Part shown: positions 1 to 7,119 of the stretch, one piece after another
Layout of the letters: each line of letters starts with the position of its first letter
How positions within the stretch are numbered: position 1 is the first letter of the stretch
NCBI GenBank assembly: GCA_945903615.1
Contig: CAMDOL010000038.1
Location: forward strand, 1 to 12,343
Origin: Rickettsia typhi
Lineage (GTDB): Bacteria; Pseudomonadota; Alphaproteobacteria; Rickettsiales; UBA1997
DNA: 12,343 nt
Direction: 5' to 3'
Position numbers and translations under genes: made by a program
The notes under the pieces: model-generated
What the model was told of the DNA's origin: nothing
The model's database searches: none
Seen by the model: only the letters and a program-made list of their open reading frames with translations

Positions 1-2246
1 ACCACCAATTGTTTTATTTCATCTTCGGTTAGTGTTTTGTAGCGTTCAATCACTTTTATATCCAAATCGGCAATAGCATCTTTTATTTTTTTGCTTAGTT
101 CGGTTTGGTCGTCAATAAGTTTTAAATAAGCCTTTAAAACTTTTATTTCTTCAGCATTTTCAAGTGATAATTTTGGTGTATCAATGGCTTTTAATCGCTT
201 TTGCACGCCCACTTTGTTCACCTTATCCAAATCAGCGAAAAAACCCTCTTCAACGCCGTGTTCTTCTTCCAATTCGGTTAGCTGTGTGGCAATGGCTTCT
301 TTATCTGCTTCTAAATGCTCAATGGCTTTTTTCTCCGTTAAAAAATAGCGATCAATCACCAAGGTTTTTGGCAATAAATCACAATCCCAAATAGTGGCTT
401 GTTTGGTTTGTTTTGTAATGCCAAGCTCTGCCCTCCAGCCGTCAACGGCAATCAAATAGCAATCATCTTGCATTACATCATTCCAATAATTCATTAAATG
501 CTGATAAACATCATATTTGTCCATCAGGGCTTTGCCTGTGTAGGCAATTAAGATATCTTCTGAAATGCAAAAAATGGTTTGTTTTGGTTTTATGCCAATA
601 GTTAGCGCTTTTAAAGTTTTGGTGTTTCGTATTTTCCAATCAGCAAATAAGGAGTCCATTTGGGCACTAAAACTCACAAATTCGGGGTGCGAAAAAATTT
701 CGTTTTTTAATTGCGAATGATCAATATTTAGCTGCGAATAGTTTTTGCGACCATCTTTAAATAGGTGTTTTCTAAGGTTAGGATAAGCAGCCCAATATTC
801 TTGCAAAGCGTCAATATCTGCACTTGGAATATCGCCTAATAAATGTGCCTCAATGTCTTGAATGTCTTCAACTTCTCCGCTGTCGATATAGCGCAGAATG
901 TTTAAATTAAAATCATTTTTAGGGTCGCTAATTTCTTCAACACTCACCAATCGGCTATATTTAGGCAGCTCGGTTTGTTTATTAAAAATATCGACAATTT
1001 TGTGAATATCTTGCTCGCGCAAACGGTTTTTGTTGCCGTCTTTGATGTAGCCTTTGCTGGCATCGACCATAAAAATATGCTTGCGCTCACCCGCCCCTTC
1101 TTTGTCCATCACAATAATGCAGGCGGGAATGCCAGTGCCATAAAACAAGTTGGCGGGCAAACCAATAATGCCTTTGATGTAGCCCCGCTCAATAAGGCTT
1201 TGGCGAATTTCAGCCTCGGCATTTCCCCTAAACAATACGCCGTGCGGCAGAATGCAAGCGCCTTTGCCCGTGCTTTTTAATGATTTGATAATGTGCAAGA
1301 GAAAAGCGTAATCGCCATTTTTATCAGGCGGTATTTTGTAAGATGCTTTGCCTGTTTTAGCGCTTTCAATTTCATCTTTTTCAAAGCGACCAAAAAGGTC
1401 GTCTTGTGGATTAAACCCCGTTGCCCAGTTTTTGGAAGAAAATGGCGGATTAGCCACAACAAAGTCGAAGGTTTTTAAATGACCGCTGCTGTCTTTAAAG
1501 AACGGTGCAGAAAGCGTGCTTTGTCCTTTGTGAATTTCAATAGTTGCTTGCCCATGTAAAATCATATTCATACGAGCAAGGGCGGCAGTTGCCACATCTT
1601 TTTCTTGCCCATAAATAGTGCCTTTTCCATCGGCTTCGTCCAAAGCTTTTAAAAGCAGAGAACCCGAACCGCAAGTTGGATCATAAAAAGTGGTGTTATT
1701 AGTGGCATTGTGAATGCTCAAAACCTTTGCCATTACTCGGCTTACCTCGCTTGGTGTATAAAACTGCCCTTTGCTTTTTCCGCTTTCGGTGGCAAAGTTT
1801 TTCATCAAATATTCAAAGGCATCGCCCAAAATATCATCGCCGCCTGCACGGTTTTTACTAAAATCTAGGGCAGGATTTTCAAAAATGGCAATCAGTTTGG
1901 TGAGCGTGTCCTCCATATCTTTTCCCTTGCCCAATTTATCATCGTCTGCAAAGTCAGCAACATCAATAACTCCTATTAAATCATTGGCTTTCGCCAACTC
2001 GCCAATAATGACATTCATTTGATCGCCAATATCCTTATTGCCTTTTAAGGCTTGCATATCTTTAAAACCGCCATTTTCTGGTATTTCAATAATTGCATCA
2101 GGATCGCCCGCATATTTGTCGGAAACATATTTTACAAACAACAATACGAGAATGTAGTCCTTGTATTGGCTTGGATCCATTCCTCCTCTTAACGCATCGC
2201 AACTTGCCCACAAAGAGCTGTATAATTCAGATTTTTTGATTGCCAT
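1..2246 (-). CDS. hsdM: Type I restriction-modification DNA methyltransferase subunit M (HsdM), C-terminus cut by window edge
   Basis: This is the N6-adenine methyltransferase subunit of a type I restriction-modification system. It works with a specificity subunit (HsdS) and a nuclease (HsdR), neither of which is in the window. The frame is open for about 748 codons from an ATG at 2246 to base 1. Visible motifs are the AdoMet-binding motif DPTCGSG at residues 189-195 and the catalytic NPPF at residues 266-269. The N-terminus (MAIKKSELYSSLW...) and the segment LREQDIHKIVD are typical of the family. The C-terminal part is charged and probably coiled-coil, ending near DDQTELSKKIKDAI and TEDEIKQLV, as in the long (roughly 750-800 residue) HsdM type, so only a short tail should be missing. 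The catalytic core is richer in G+C (34/60 at 1081-1140, 33/60 at 1201-1260) than the genes to the right, which may reflect transfer. No Shine-Dalgarno is obvious. The family call is firm. Confidence 0.95.
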   Translation of the reverse strand, partial: MAIKKSELYSSLWASCDALRGGMDPSQYKDYILVLLFVKYVSDKYAGDPDAIIEIPENGGFKDMQALKGNKDIGDQMNVIIGELAKANDLIGVIDVADFADDDKLGKGKDMEDTLTKLIAIFENPALDFSKNRAGGDDILGDAFEYLMKNFATESGKSKGQFYTPSEVSRVMAKVLSIHNATNNTTFYDPTCGSGSLLLKALDEADGKGTIYGQEKDVATAALARMNMILHGQATIEIHKGQSTLSAPFFKDSSGHLKTFDFVVANPPFSSKNWATGFNPQDDLFGRFEKDEIESAKTGKASYKIPPDKNGDYAFLLHIIKSLKSTGKGACILPHGVLFRGNAEAEIRQSLIERGYIKGIIGLPANLFYGTGIPACIIVMDKEGAGERKHIFMVDASKGYIKDGNKNRLREQDIHKIVDIFNKQTELPKYSRLVSVEEISDPKNDFNLNILRYIDSGEVEDIQDIEAHLLGDIPSADIDALQEYWAAYPNLRKHLFKDGRKNYSQLNIDHSQLKNEIFSHPEFVSFSAQMDSLFADWKIRNTKTLKALTIGIKPKQTIFCISEDILIAYTGKALMDKYDVYQHLMNYWNDVMQDDCYLIAVDGWRAELGITKQTKQATIWDCDLLPKTLVIDRYFLTEKKAIEHLEADKEAIATQLTELEEEHGVEEGFFADLDKVNKVGVQKRLKAIDTPKLSLENAEEIKVLKAYLKLIDDQTELSKKIKDAIADLDIKVIERYKTLTEDEIKQLV

Positions 2247-2273
2247 TTTTATATATTTTAAGGTTCAAGACAA

Positions 2274-2454
2274 CTTAAGGAACCTCTGAACAACTAAAAA
2301 TTGATATTTCTGAGGATTTTTTGAGTAGAAATTTCATTACTTTTTGGCGAAATATTGCCATATTTTGCCAAAAAGTAATGAAATTTATGCCAAAAAAGAC
2401 CAGAAAGATCAATTTTCCTAAAACATCGTTTTAGTTATTCAGAGGTTCCTTAAG
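2274..2454. repeat. 181-base nested palindromic element (MITE-like)
   Basis: Outer arms at 2274-2299 and 2429-2454 are 26-base inverted repeats with one mismatch, beginning CTTAAGGAACCTCTGAA. A middle pair, 2297-2312 with 2401-2416, matches at 15 of 16 bases. A perfect 20-base inner pair, 2329-2348 with 2367-2386, encloses an 18-base loop. The right arm has about 12 extra bases near 2417-2428. There is no coding capacity. The outer ends include TTAA/CTTAAG, which could be a target duplication or part of the arms. The size, terminal inverted repeats and lack of genes fit a miniature inverted-repeat element, or a very strong RNA hairpin in the hsdM 5' region. The parent transposase family is not recognised. 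Confidence 0.7.
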
Positions 2455-2615
2455 CTTGATTAAAAGAATTGATCAAGCCATATTTTGTCTATGTTAAACA
2501 AGTATATAACTCGTTCAAGAATTTCTGAAGCTAAATTTGAGCCTGTCGCAAACCCAAGCCGCAAAAATTAAAATTAGAAAGTGTCTAATGATAAAATTAG
2601 GATTGCAAACCTAGA
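2455..2615. other. Intergenic stretch with a short hairpin, no gene seen
   Basis: With the palindromic element before it, this makes up the roughly 370-base gap between hsdM and the next coding trace. It starts with a small inverted repeat (GCTTGAT at 2454-2460 and ATCAAGC at 2472-2478, loop of 11 bases). No open frame of useful size, RNA gene or convincing promoter was found. An in-frame TAG at 2598-2600 closes the frame of the following NAD-kinase-like fragment upstream. Confidence 0.4.
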
Positions 2616-2810
2616 ATGAGATTATATTTTTGCGGCAAAATTAGATTCACAATTTTAATAAATGCGAAAGAAATTTTAGCCAGTGCCACAGCAGATTGTT
2701 ATAATGGTATAAGTAGAAAAGTAGAAATTGAAGAAGATAAAAATCATCAATTCACTATTTTGTTTGATCCAGCCGTTGATGAGAAGAGAATTGTCAGAGA
2801 AAATTTATAG
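2616..2810 (+). pseudogene. Fragment resembling the C-terminus of NAD kinase
   Basis: This 64-codon frame ends in a pattern I recognise from NAD kinases: A-x-A-T-A-D at residues 22-27, VEIEED at 36-41, then ILFDP at 48-52 and a terminal KRIVRENL. Alphaproteobacterial NAD kinases typically end with similar VEI-ED, LLFDP and ERI-REQF segments. NAD kinase phosphorylates NAD to NADP and is normally about 250-300 residues. The ATP-binding GGDG and the NE/D motifs that make the catalytic site lie upstream in the family and are absent here. The frame is closed by a stop at 2598-2600. It is therefore best read as the decayed or truncated end of a nadK copy rather than a working enzyme. It could still be expressed as a small protein from the ATG. 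The call rests on remembered family motifs only. Confidence 0.45.
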
Positions 2811-2842
2811 AAGAAATTTTTTAGGTAGAGCGGTAGCTTGCT

Positions 2843-2872
2843 TTGGTTGTTATTCACATGAGATTATATAAA
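2843..2872 (+). promoter_or_regulatory. Candidate promoter for the leucine-rich-repeat gene
   Basis: A TTGGTT at 2843-2848 (-35-like) is followed after 18 bases by TATAAA at 2867-2872, or after 16 bases by TATATA at 2865-2870. It sits about 55 bases before the preferred ATG. In AT-rich DNA such matches are common, so this is weak. Confidence 0.25.
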
Positions 2873-2924
2873 GCCTGATCTCAACAATTTGTTAATTAAT
2901 TTAAAAAATAAAATCACGAGAAAT

Positions 2925-4265
2925 ATGAAAAGAAATAATGGAGAACTACCAAAATCAAAAGTAGATATAGAACCAGGAGTAAATAAAAAAGTAAAACAAG
3001 AGAATAAAATAAAGAAGATTACAGATCTTGCTCAACTCCCGCAGCGCATCATCGCCTCAATGATTGGTGCAAAGCGAAATACAAAAGTTATTACAGAAGA
3101 TAATTTCCAAGAATTTTTTAATTTAATAAGCAAGGGCTTAAAAGTTAGAAAAGAAACTCCTCATTTTCAAGATCCACTGAGTAATTTGACCACTTTTTCG
3201 AATTTAGAATCTACGCCTGTGAAAAGGTTGGCAAGCCCTTTGGATGAGGGGGGTTATAACGGCTTGATACTACGGATTAAATCACCTACAGCTTTTTTAG
3301 AATTATTAAAGCGTGATTCTTTCGCTACAAGCGAGGGTCTTCCATCAGAAGATTTTGTAAAATTTCAAAGTTGTTTTGAATCAGTGGAGTTGAGTTTTGA
3401 GGATAAAACAATAAATACAACCGATGATCTGACATTAGAAAACATTATAAAATGTTTTAAGGAATCCAAAGTTTCGCTTAATCTTAATGATAATGAGAAG
3501 CTTAAAGAATCAAATATTGAGAATCTTGTAAGTATAATATCAAAAAATAACAACCTAATTGGTCTTAGTATTGCTAACTGTGATCTTGATGTTAATGACA
3601 TCAAAAGTGTTTTATCGGCGGTAAGCAAGTCTCAAATCAAAAGTCTTGATATTTCTAGTAATTCAGAATTACAAGATGTCGATATGGCTCAATTTCTATC
3701 AGAAAATAAATCCATAGAATACCTAGGTCTAGCTGGGTGTGATTTGACTGATCCACAGATAAAACCTATTTTTGATGCTTTGTTAGAAAATCCAAAAATT
3801 ACCTCATTAGATCTTTCTTGTAATGAATTTTGTGCGGCTTCAACCAAAACTCTTGCAAGTTTTTTATCACGGTCAGATTGCAAATTAAAAAAACTTGCAA
3901 TTCAATACGATCCAGCGGTAATTGAAAATATAGACCTTATAATTGAAGCTCTCCAAACCAACACATCTCTTGAATTTGTAGATTTGTCTGGTTCGGGTGA
4001 GTACTCTCAAATATTAACTGATATGTCCGGTGAATCTGAAGAATTACCTATTATTGATGATATTAAATTTTCAAGCTTAATTGAGGCGTTAAAAGGTAAA
4101 AAATGCAAGATTAAGGAATTTATCTGTGATAACCCTGATCAGCAGACGCAAATCAACAAAGCTATCAAAGACAGGACTGCCAATATTCCAAGTGTCAGCC
4201 CACAAAAATCTCAAGCTCAACAAGTTGACTTTCAAAATACAATTCAACAAAGTAACACTCAATAA
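2925..4265 (+). CDS. Leucine-rich-repeat protein (ribonuclease-inhibitor-like repeats)
   Basis: This is a 446-residue protein with no recognised enzymatic motif. The first 25 or so residues are lysine- and asparagine-rich and polar, with no signal peptide or membrane segment. Residues about 175-360 form roughly five repeats of about 28 residues with the L-x-x-L-x-(I/L)-x-x-(N/C)-x-L spacing of ribonuclease-inhibitor-type repeats (for example LIGLSIANCDL, IKSLDISSNSEL, IEYLGLAGCDL, ITSLDLSCNEF, LEFVDLSGS). The tail is glutamine- and serine-rich. Such repeats form a curved protein-binding scaffold and are common in effectors of host-associated bacteria. Effector function is inferred only; no secretion signal can be read. 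An in-frame TTG at 2889 would add 12 residues, but the ATG at 2925 is preferred because it starts a typical MKRNN terminus. Upstream RBS is weak. A hairpin follows the stop. Confidence 0.85.
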   Translation: MKRNNGELPKSKVDIEPGVNKKVKQENKIKKITDLAQLPQRIIASMIGAKRNTKVITEDNFQEFFNLISKGLKVRKETPHFQDPLSNLTTFSNLESTPVKRLASPLDEGGYNGLILRIKSPTAFLELLKRDSFATSEGLPSEDFVKFQSCFESVELSFEDKTINTTDDLTLENIIKCFKESKVSLNLNDNEKLKESNIENLVSIISKNNNLIGLSIANCDLDVNDIKSVLSAVSKSQIKSLDISSNSELQDVDMAQFLSENKSIEYLGLAGCDLTDPQIKPIFDALLENPKITSLDLSCNEFCAASTKTLASFLSRSDCKLKKLAIQYDPAVIENIDLIIEALQTNTSLEFVDLSGSGEYSQILTDMSGESEELPIIDDIKFSSLIEALKGKKCKIKEFICDNPDQQTQINKAIKDRTANIPSVSPQKSQAQQVDFQNTIQQSNTQ

Positions 4266-4273
4266 CTATCCAA

Positions 4274-4402
4274 ATGGGGATTGACTTACTCAATCTCCAT
4301 CTCATTTTATACCAAAGTTCTGGCGAAAAAGAAAATTATCTTGATAATTTCAATAGAATCGCAGTGCAGATAAAAGAAATTTCTGCCAAAAAAACAATGT
4401 GA
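4274..4402 (+). other. Possible 42-codon open frame or gene remnant
   Basis: A frame from ATG 4274 to TGA 4400-4402 encodes a peptide whose last part (NYLDNFNRIAVQIKEIS) looks amphipathic and protein-like rather than random. It overlaps the candidate terminator of the leucine-rich-repeat gene and ends 8 bases before the ATG of the aminotransferase, so it could be a coupled leader or the stump of a lost gene. No family is recognised and no ribosome-binding site is clear. Confidence 0.18.
4276..4298 (+). terminator. Candidate terminator after the leucine-rich-repeat gene
   Basis: GGGGATTGA (4276-4284) pairs with TCAATCTCC (4290-4298) across a 5-base loop. The stem is nine base pairs with one G-T wobble, ten bases after the stop codon. 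The trailing T run is poor (CATTTTAT at 4304-4311), so termination may be partial. Confidence 0.4.
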
Positions 4403-4410
4403 TAACAAAA

Positions 4411-5316
4411 ATGGAAAGAGTTAGCTTTATAAACGGAAAATTTTTACCACACAGTCAATGCTTTGTGCACATTGAAGATCGTGGATTTCAAATGGCTGAC
4501 GGAGTTTATGAGGTGATTCTATTGAAGAATAATAAATTGATTGATTGTGATGAGCATTTACAAAGACTATTTCGCTCGCTTTCTGAATTAAAAATTCAAT
4601 TTTCTCAAACCAAAGAGCAGTTAGAAAAAATTATTTTAGAACTATTTGCCAAAAATAATTTGTTTGATGGTTCAGTTTATTTGCAAATCACCAGGGGCGT
4701 TGCCCATCGTCAGCAAGGTCTTCCTCACAATTGCCCCCCAACAATTACCGCCACAGTTTCTCCGTTAAAAAATATTGATGGCATTGGTTTATCCGTAATC
4801 ACTCACCCAGATATTCGCTGGCAAAGATGCGATATCAAATCAATTTCGCTTTTAGCTAGCTCATGGATTCGCCAAAAGGCTTTTGATTTGAAGGTTGATG
4901 ATGCAATTTTAGTTCGAGATGAATGTGGATCTCCACAAGATTTATCCTTTGGAGGGGTGCAGCAAGTTCTCCTTGAAAATAAAGCAACATACCAAAGCTA
5001 TGTAACTGAAGCAACTTTTGCTAATGTTTTTGTTGTGGATAAAAAAAATACTTTAATCACTCATCCATCTGACAATTTTGTTCTGTGCGGCATTACCCGC
5101 AATAGAATAATTGACTTAGCCAAAAGAAATGGCATTGAAGTTTTAGAAAGAAAATTTACGGTTGCAGAAATGCTTGCCGCTAAAGAAGTTTTTTTATCAA
5201 GCACAACTTTGCTGATTCGCCCAGTTATCAAGATTGATGGGCATATTATTGGCGATGGACATTTTGGTCAAACAAGTCAAAAACTTTTGGATTTATACAA
5301 AAACTTTATAAATTAA
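4411..5316 (+). CDS. Class IV aminotransferase, D-amino-acid transaminase type
   Basis: This is a PLP-dependent fold-type IV enzyme, most like D-amino-acid (D-alanine) transaminase. That enzyme swaps the amino group between D-alanine and 2-oxoglutarate and so links pyruvate to D-amino acids for peptidoglycan. Seen in the sequence: the N-terminal DRGFQMADGVYEVI motif, catalytic lysine K143 in DIKSISLL, the phosphate-binding region YVTEATFANVFVV, then THPSDNFVLCGITR and the late FLSSTTLLIRPV segment. The ATG at 4411 is preferred over an in-frame GTG at 4399 and gives 301 residues, against about 280-290 for the family. The excess is explained by residues 171-196, a stretch between the AILVRD strand and YVTEA that I do not expect in this family. 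Branched-chain aminotransferase or aminodeoxychorismate lyase are less likely alternatives. The gene ends 3 bases before the first prepilin-like gene and probably shares its transcript. Confidence 0.85.
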   Translation: MERVSFINGKFLPHSQCFVHIEDRGFQMADGVYEVILLKNNKLIDCDEHLQRLFRSLSELKIQFSQTKEQLEKIILELFAKNNLFDGSVYLQITRGVAHRQQGLPHNCPPTITATVSPLKNIDGIGLSVITHPDIRWQRCDIKSISLLASSWIRQKAFDLKVDDAILVRDECGSPQDLSFGGVQQVLLENKATYQSYVTEATFANVFVVDKKNTLITHPSDNFVLCGITRNRIIDLAKRNGIEVLERKFTVAEMLAAKEVFLSSTTLLIRPVIKIDGHIIGDGHFGQTSQKLLDLYKNFIN

Positions 5317-5319
5317 TTA

Positions 5320-6198
5320 GTGAAAAAATATCGCCCAAGAACAGCATTCTCGATGATTGAACTTTCAATTGTGGCGGTGATTATTTCAATATTGGTTGGC
5401 ACCATTATTACCGCCAGCAGAATCTCCGCGAATGCCACATTAAACACCGCTCAATCCCTAACTGTATCTTCTCCAGTCAATGATATTGATGGTTTAGCTT
5501 TGTGGTTAGAAACCACAATGCCAAAAAGTTTTGACGATTTATCAGCTGATGATGGCAAGGCAATTGCCACTTGGTATGATTTGAGCGCTAATAAAAATAA
5601 TGCCGTTAATGCCGTTACCGGATCAGCACCAACCTACACCGCCAATGTTATCAATGGCTTGCCAGTTGTAAGATTTAATGGCTCAAGTAATTTTCTTACT
5701 TTTGATGGCTCTCCTCTTGTCAGCAGCAACTATACAATTTTTGCAGTCACAACCCGAAGAAGTGATAAGGATAATAACGCAATTCTTGGTGGAACAGAAG
5801 TTGGCTGCAATTATTGTAATTTGCGTATAGGATATTTTATCAATGGTAGTCCGCGATTTAGATTTGCACATTATAACGACGGAACTTCTGCAACTGATTA
5901 TATTGATACCGATATCTCGGCTTATGTTAGCTCTATTTTTGAAGTCAGCACTATGTCATTTGATTCAAGTTCAGGAAAAATATATTATAAAAATGGCGCT
6001 ACAATAGCATCGGTTACAACCGCCGCAGCAAAAACTGTTCTGGCAAGTTGGGGTGGTTCTGCGGTCGGAAGATCAGAAGCTTTTTATTTTAATGGTGATA
6101 TTGCTGAAATTATTATCTTCACTAAGTCTTTGAGCTTTACTGAGAGAAAAGATGTTGAACAATATTTAGGGAAAAAATGGGGGATAACCATATCTTAA
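5320..6198 (+). CDS. Prepilin-like protein with C-terminal LamG-like domain, copy 1
   Basis: This is a 292-residue protein with a short basic leader MKKYRPRTA, a predicted prepilin-peptidase cut after A9, and a mature start FSMIE with the conserved glutamate at position 5. A hydrophobic helix runs to about residue 30. The rest is a beta-rich domain of LamG/concanavalin-A-like type, recognised from WLETTMPKSF, PTYTANVINGLPVVRFNG and the closing IAEIIIF-x-x-x-L-S-x-x-E-R-K-D-V-x-x-Y-L and KWGITIS. Such a protein would be anchored in the inner membrane and built into a pilus or pseudopilus with the lectin-like domain exposed. Carbohydrate binding is an inference from the fold. The residue before the cut is Ala, not the usual Gly. 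The start is GTG; the next in-frame ATG (codon 12) would destroy the leader. A C-x-x-C pair (GCNYC) is present. It sits 3 bases after the aminotransferase stop. Confidence 0.88.
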   Translation: MKKYRPRTAFSMIELSIVAVIISILVGTIITASRISANATLNTAQSLTVSSPVNDIDGLALWLETTMPKSFDDLSADDGKAIATWYDLSANKNNAVNAVTGSAPTYTANVINGLPVVRFNGSSNFLTFDGSPLVSSNYTIFAVTTRRSDKDNNAILGGTEVGCNYCNLRIGYFINGSPRFRFAHYNDGTSATDYIDTDISAYVSSIFEVSTMSFDSSSGKIYYKNGATIASVTTAAAKTVLASWGGSAVGRSEAFYFNGDIAEIIIFTKSLSFTERKDVEQYLGKKWGITIS

Positions 6199-6253
6199 AA
6201 TGAATTATAAAAAAAATTTGAATCCAAAATTAGAGCAAGGGAAATTGGGCCAA
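6172..6253 (+). repeat. 82-base junction repeat, first copy
   Basis: This segment spans the end of prepilin copy 1 and the start of copy 2. It matches 7966-8047 at 77 of 82 positions by hand alignment, and its first 39 bases (6172-6210) are identical. It covers the last codons (KKWGITIS), the stop, the single-base gap, the ATG and the leader of the next gene. It marks a duplication or gene conversion within the array. Confidence 0.85.
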
Positions 6254-7117
6254 AGGAAAGTAGGCCAAGGAAAATTAGGATTTTCACTTTTAGAACTTTC
6301 TATCGTTCTTATTATAATTTCGTTGTTAATGGTAGCAGTGATAAAGGGTAGTGATTTGATTGGTCAAGCAAAATTAGCTGCGGCTGGACAACTAACAGTT
6401 GCATCTCCAGTATTGAATATAAAGGGATTGTTAATGTGGTATGAAACAACATTATCCAAAAGTTTTATAGATTCAGAAGTTAAGGATAACAGCCTGATTA
6501 GCACTTGGTATGATATAGCCAACCCACCGAGCACCACCAAAAATATGCTGCAAACAACGCCAGCAAATCAACCTACATATAAATCCGGCGCGATAAATGA
6601 TCTTCCTGCACTTTATTTTGATGGAACAAGCGATTATATGGTCAATGCCACCAGTTCAATTGATACCAACATCCTTAGCCCCCAGAGTCGAAATACTATT
6701 TTTATAGTGATGAGATATATAAGCGGAACAGTGATTTTTCAAATTCAAAATTCGATTACCAATAGGATTAGCCTAGAAAATAGCGCCGGATCTGTTAGAT
6801 GGGATTTTCCAAACAGCACTGGAGGGGGATTAGTTGGAGCATCAAATATGTTGCAAAAATCAATAATTTTAACTCTTGATAAAAACAGCACTACTCAATC
6901 AATATTTATTAATGGAGCAATTGATAATTCACAAAGCAACACACTAACACTGACACCCTTCATATCAAATATAACAATAGCCGCAGATACTAATGGAGCT
7001 CTATTTTCTCAAATGTATATATCCGAGCTAATAATCTATGATCGCTCTTTGTCAACCCAAGAAAGAAAAGATGTTGAGCGTTATTTGGGAAGAAAATACA
7101 ACATTATCGTTCCATAA
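6200..7117 (+). CDS. Prepilin-like protein with C-terminal LamG-like domain, copy 2
   Basis: This is a 305-residue paralogue of the preceding gene. The leader is 27 residues, starting MNYKKNLNPKL and followed by three degenerate five-residue units (EQGKL, GQRKV, GQGKL). It then has the canonical G27-F28-S-L-L-E32 cleavage and methylation site and a hydrophobic helix. The C-terminal domain keeps the family marks: MWYETTLSKSF, TWYD, PTYKSGAINDLPALYFDG, then SELIIYDRSLSTQERKDVERYLG near the end. It ends in KYNIIVP, unlike the KWGIT(I) ending of the other three, and has no cysteine. It starts one base after the stop of copy 1 with no separate ribosome-binding site visible, so translation is probably coupled. 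The expected location is the inner membrane or a pilus fibre; no assembly ATPase, platform or prepilin peptidase gene is in the window. The lectin role is inferred. Confidence 0.88.
   Translation: MNYKKNLNPKLEQGKLGQRKVGQGKLGFSLLELSIVLIIISLLMVAVIKGSDLIGQAKLAAAGQLTVASPVLNIKGLLMWYETTLSKSFIDSEVKDNSLISTWYDIANPPSTTKNMLQTTPANQPTYKSGAINDLPALYFDGTSDYMVNATSSIDTNILSPQSRNTIFIVMRYISGTVIFQIQNSITNRISLENSAGSVRWDFPNSTGGGLVGASNMLQKSIILTLDKNSTTQSIFINGAIDNSQSNTLTLTPFISNITIAADTNGALFSQMYISELIIYDRSLSTQERKDVERYLGRKYNIIVP
6233..6277 (+). repeat. Three degenerate 15-base tandem units in the leader of copy 2
   Basis: Codons 12-26 read EQGKL-GQRKV-GQGKL. These are the same units found six times in copy 4 but more diverged. 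The repeat keeps frame and lies wholly before the predicted prepilin cut. Confidence 0.75.
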
Positions 7118-7119
7118 AA

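Noticed and set aside
164..2022. Several forward-strand open frames of 60-100 codons across 164-2022
   Set aside because: They lie opposite the strong reverse-strand hsdM frame, which carries DPTCGSG and NPPF motifs; the forward peptides show no family features.
2823..2850. tRNA-like string (GGTAGAGC as in a D arm, then a TTTGG that could be read as an anticodon loop)
   Set aside because: No anticodon stem, T arm or acceptor stem can be paired around it, so it is not a tRNA or a recognisable tRNA fragment.
2616..2869. 12-base direct repeat ATGAGATTATAT at 2616-2627 and 2858-2869
   Set aside because: Short and made of low-complexity AT-rich sequence; flanking bases do not continue the match, so chance is adequate.
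2889..2924. TTG start adding 12 residues to the leucine-rich-repeat protein
   Set aside because: TTG is rare, has no ribosome-binding site in front of it, and an ATG lies 36 bases downstream in frame.
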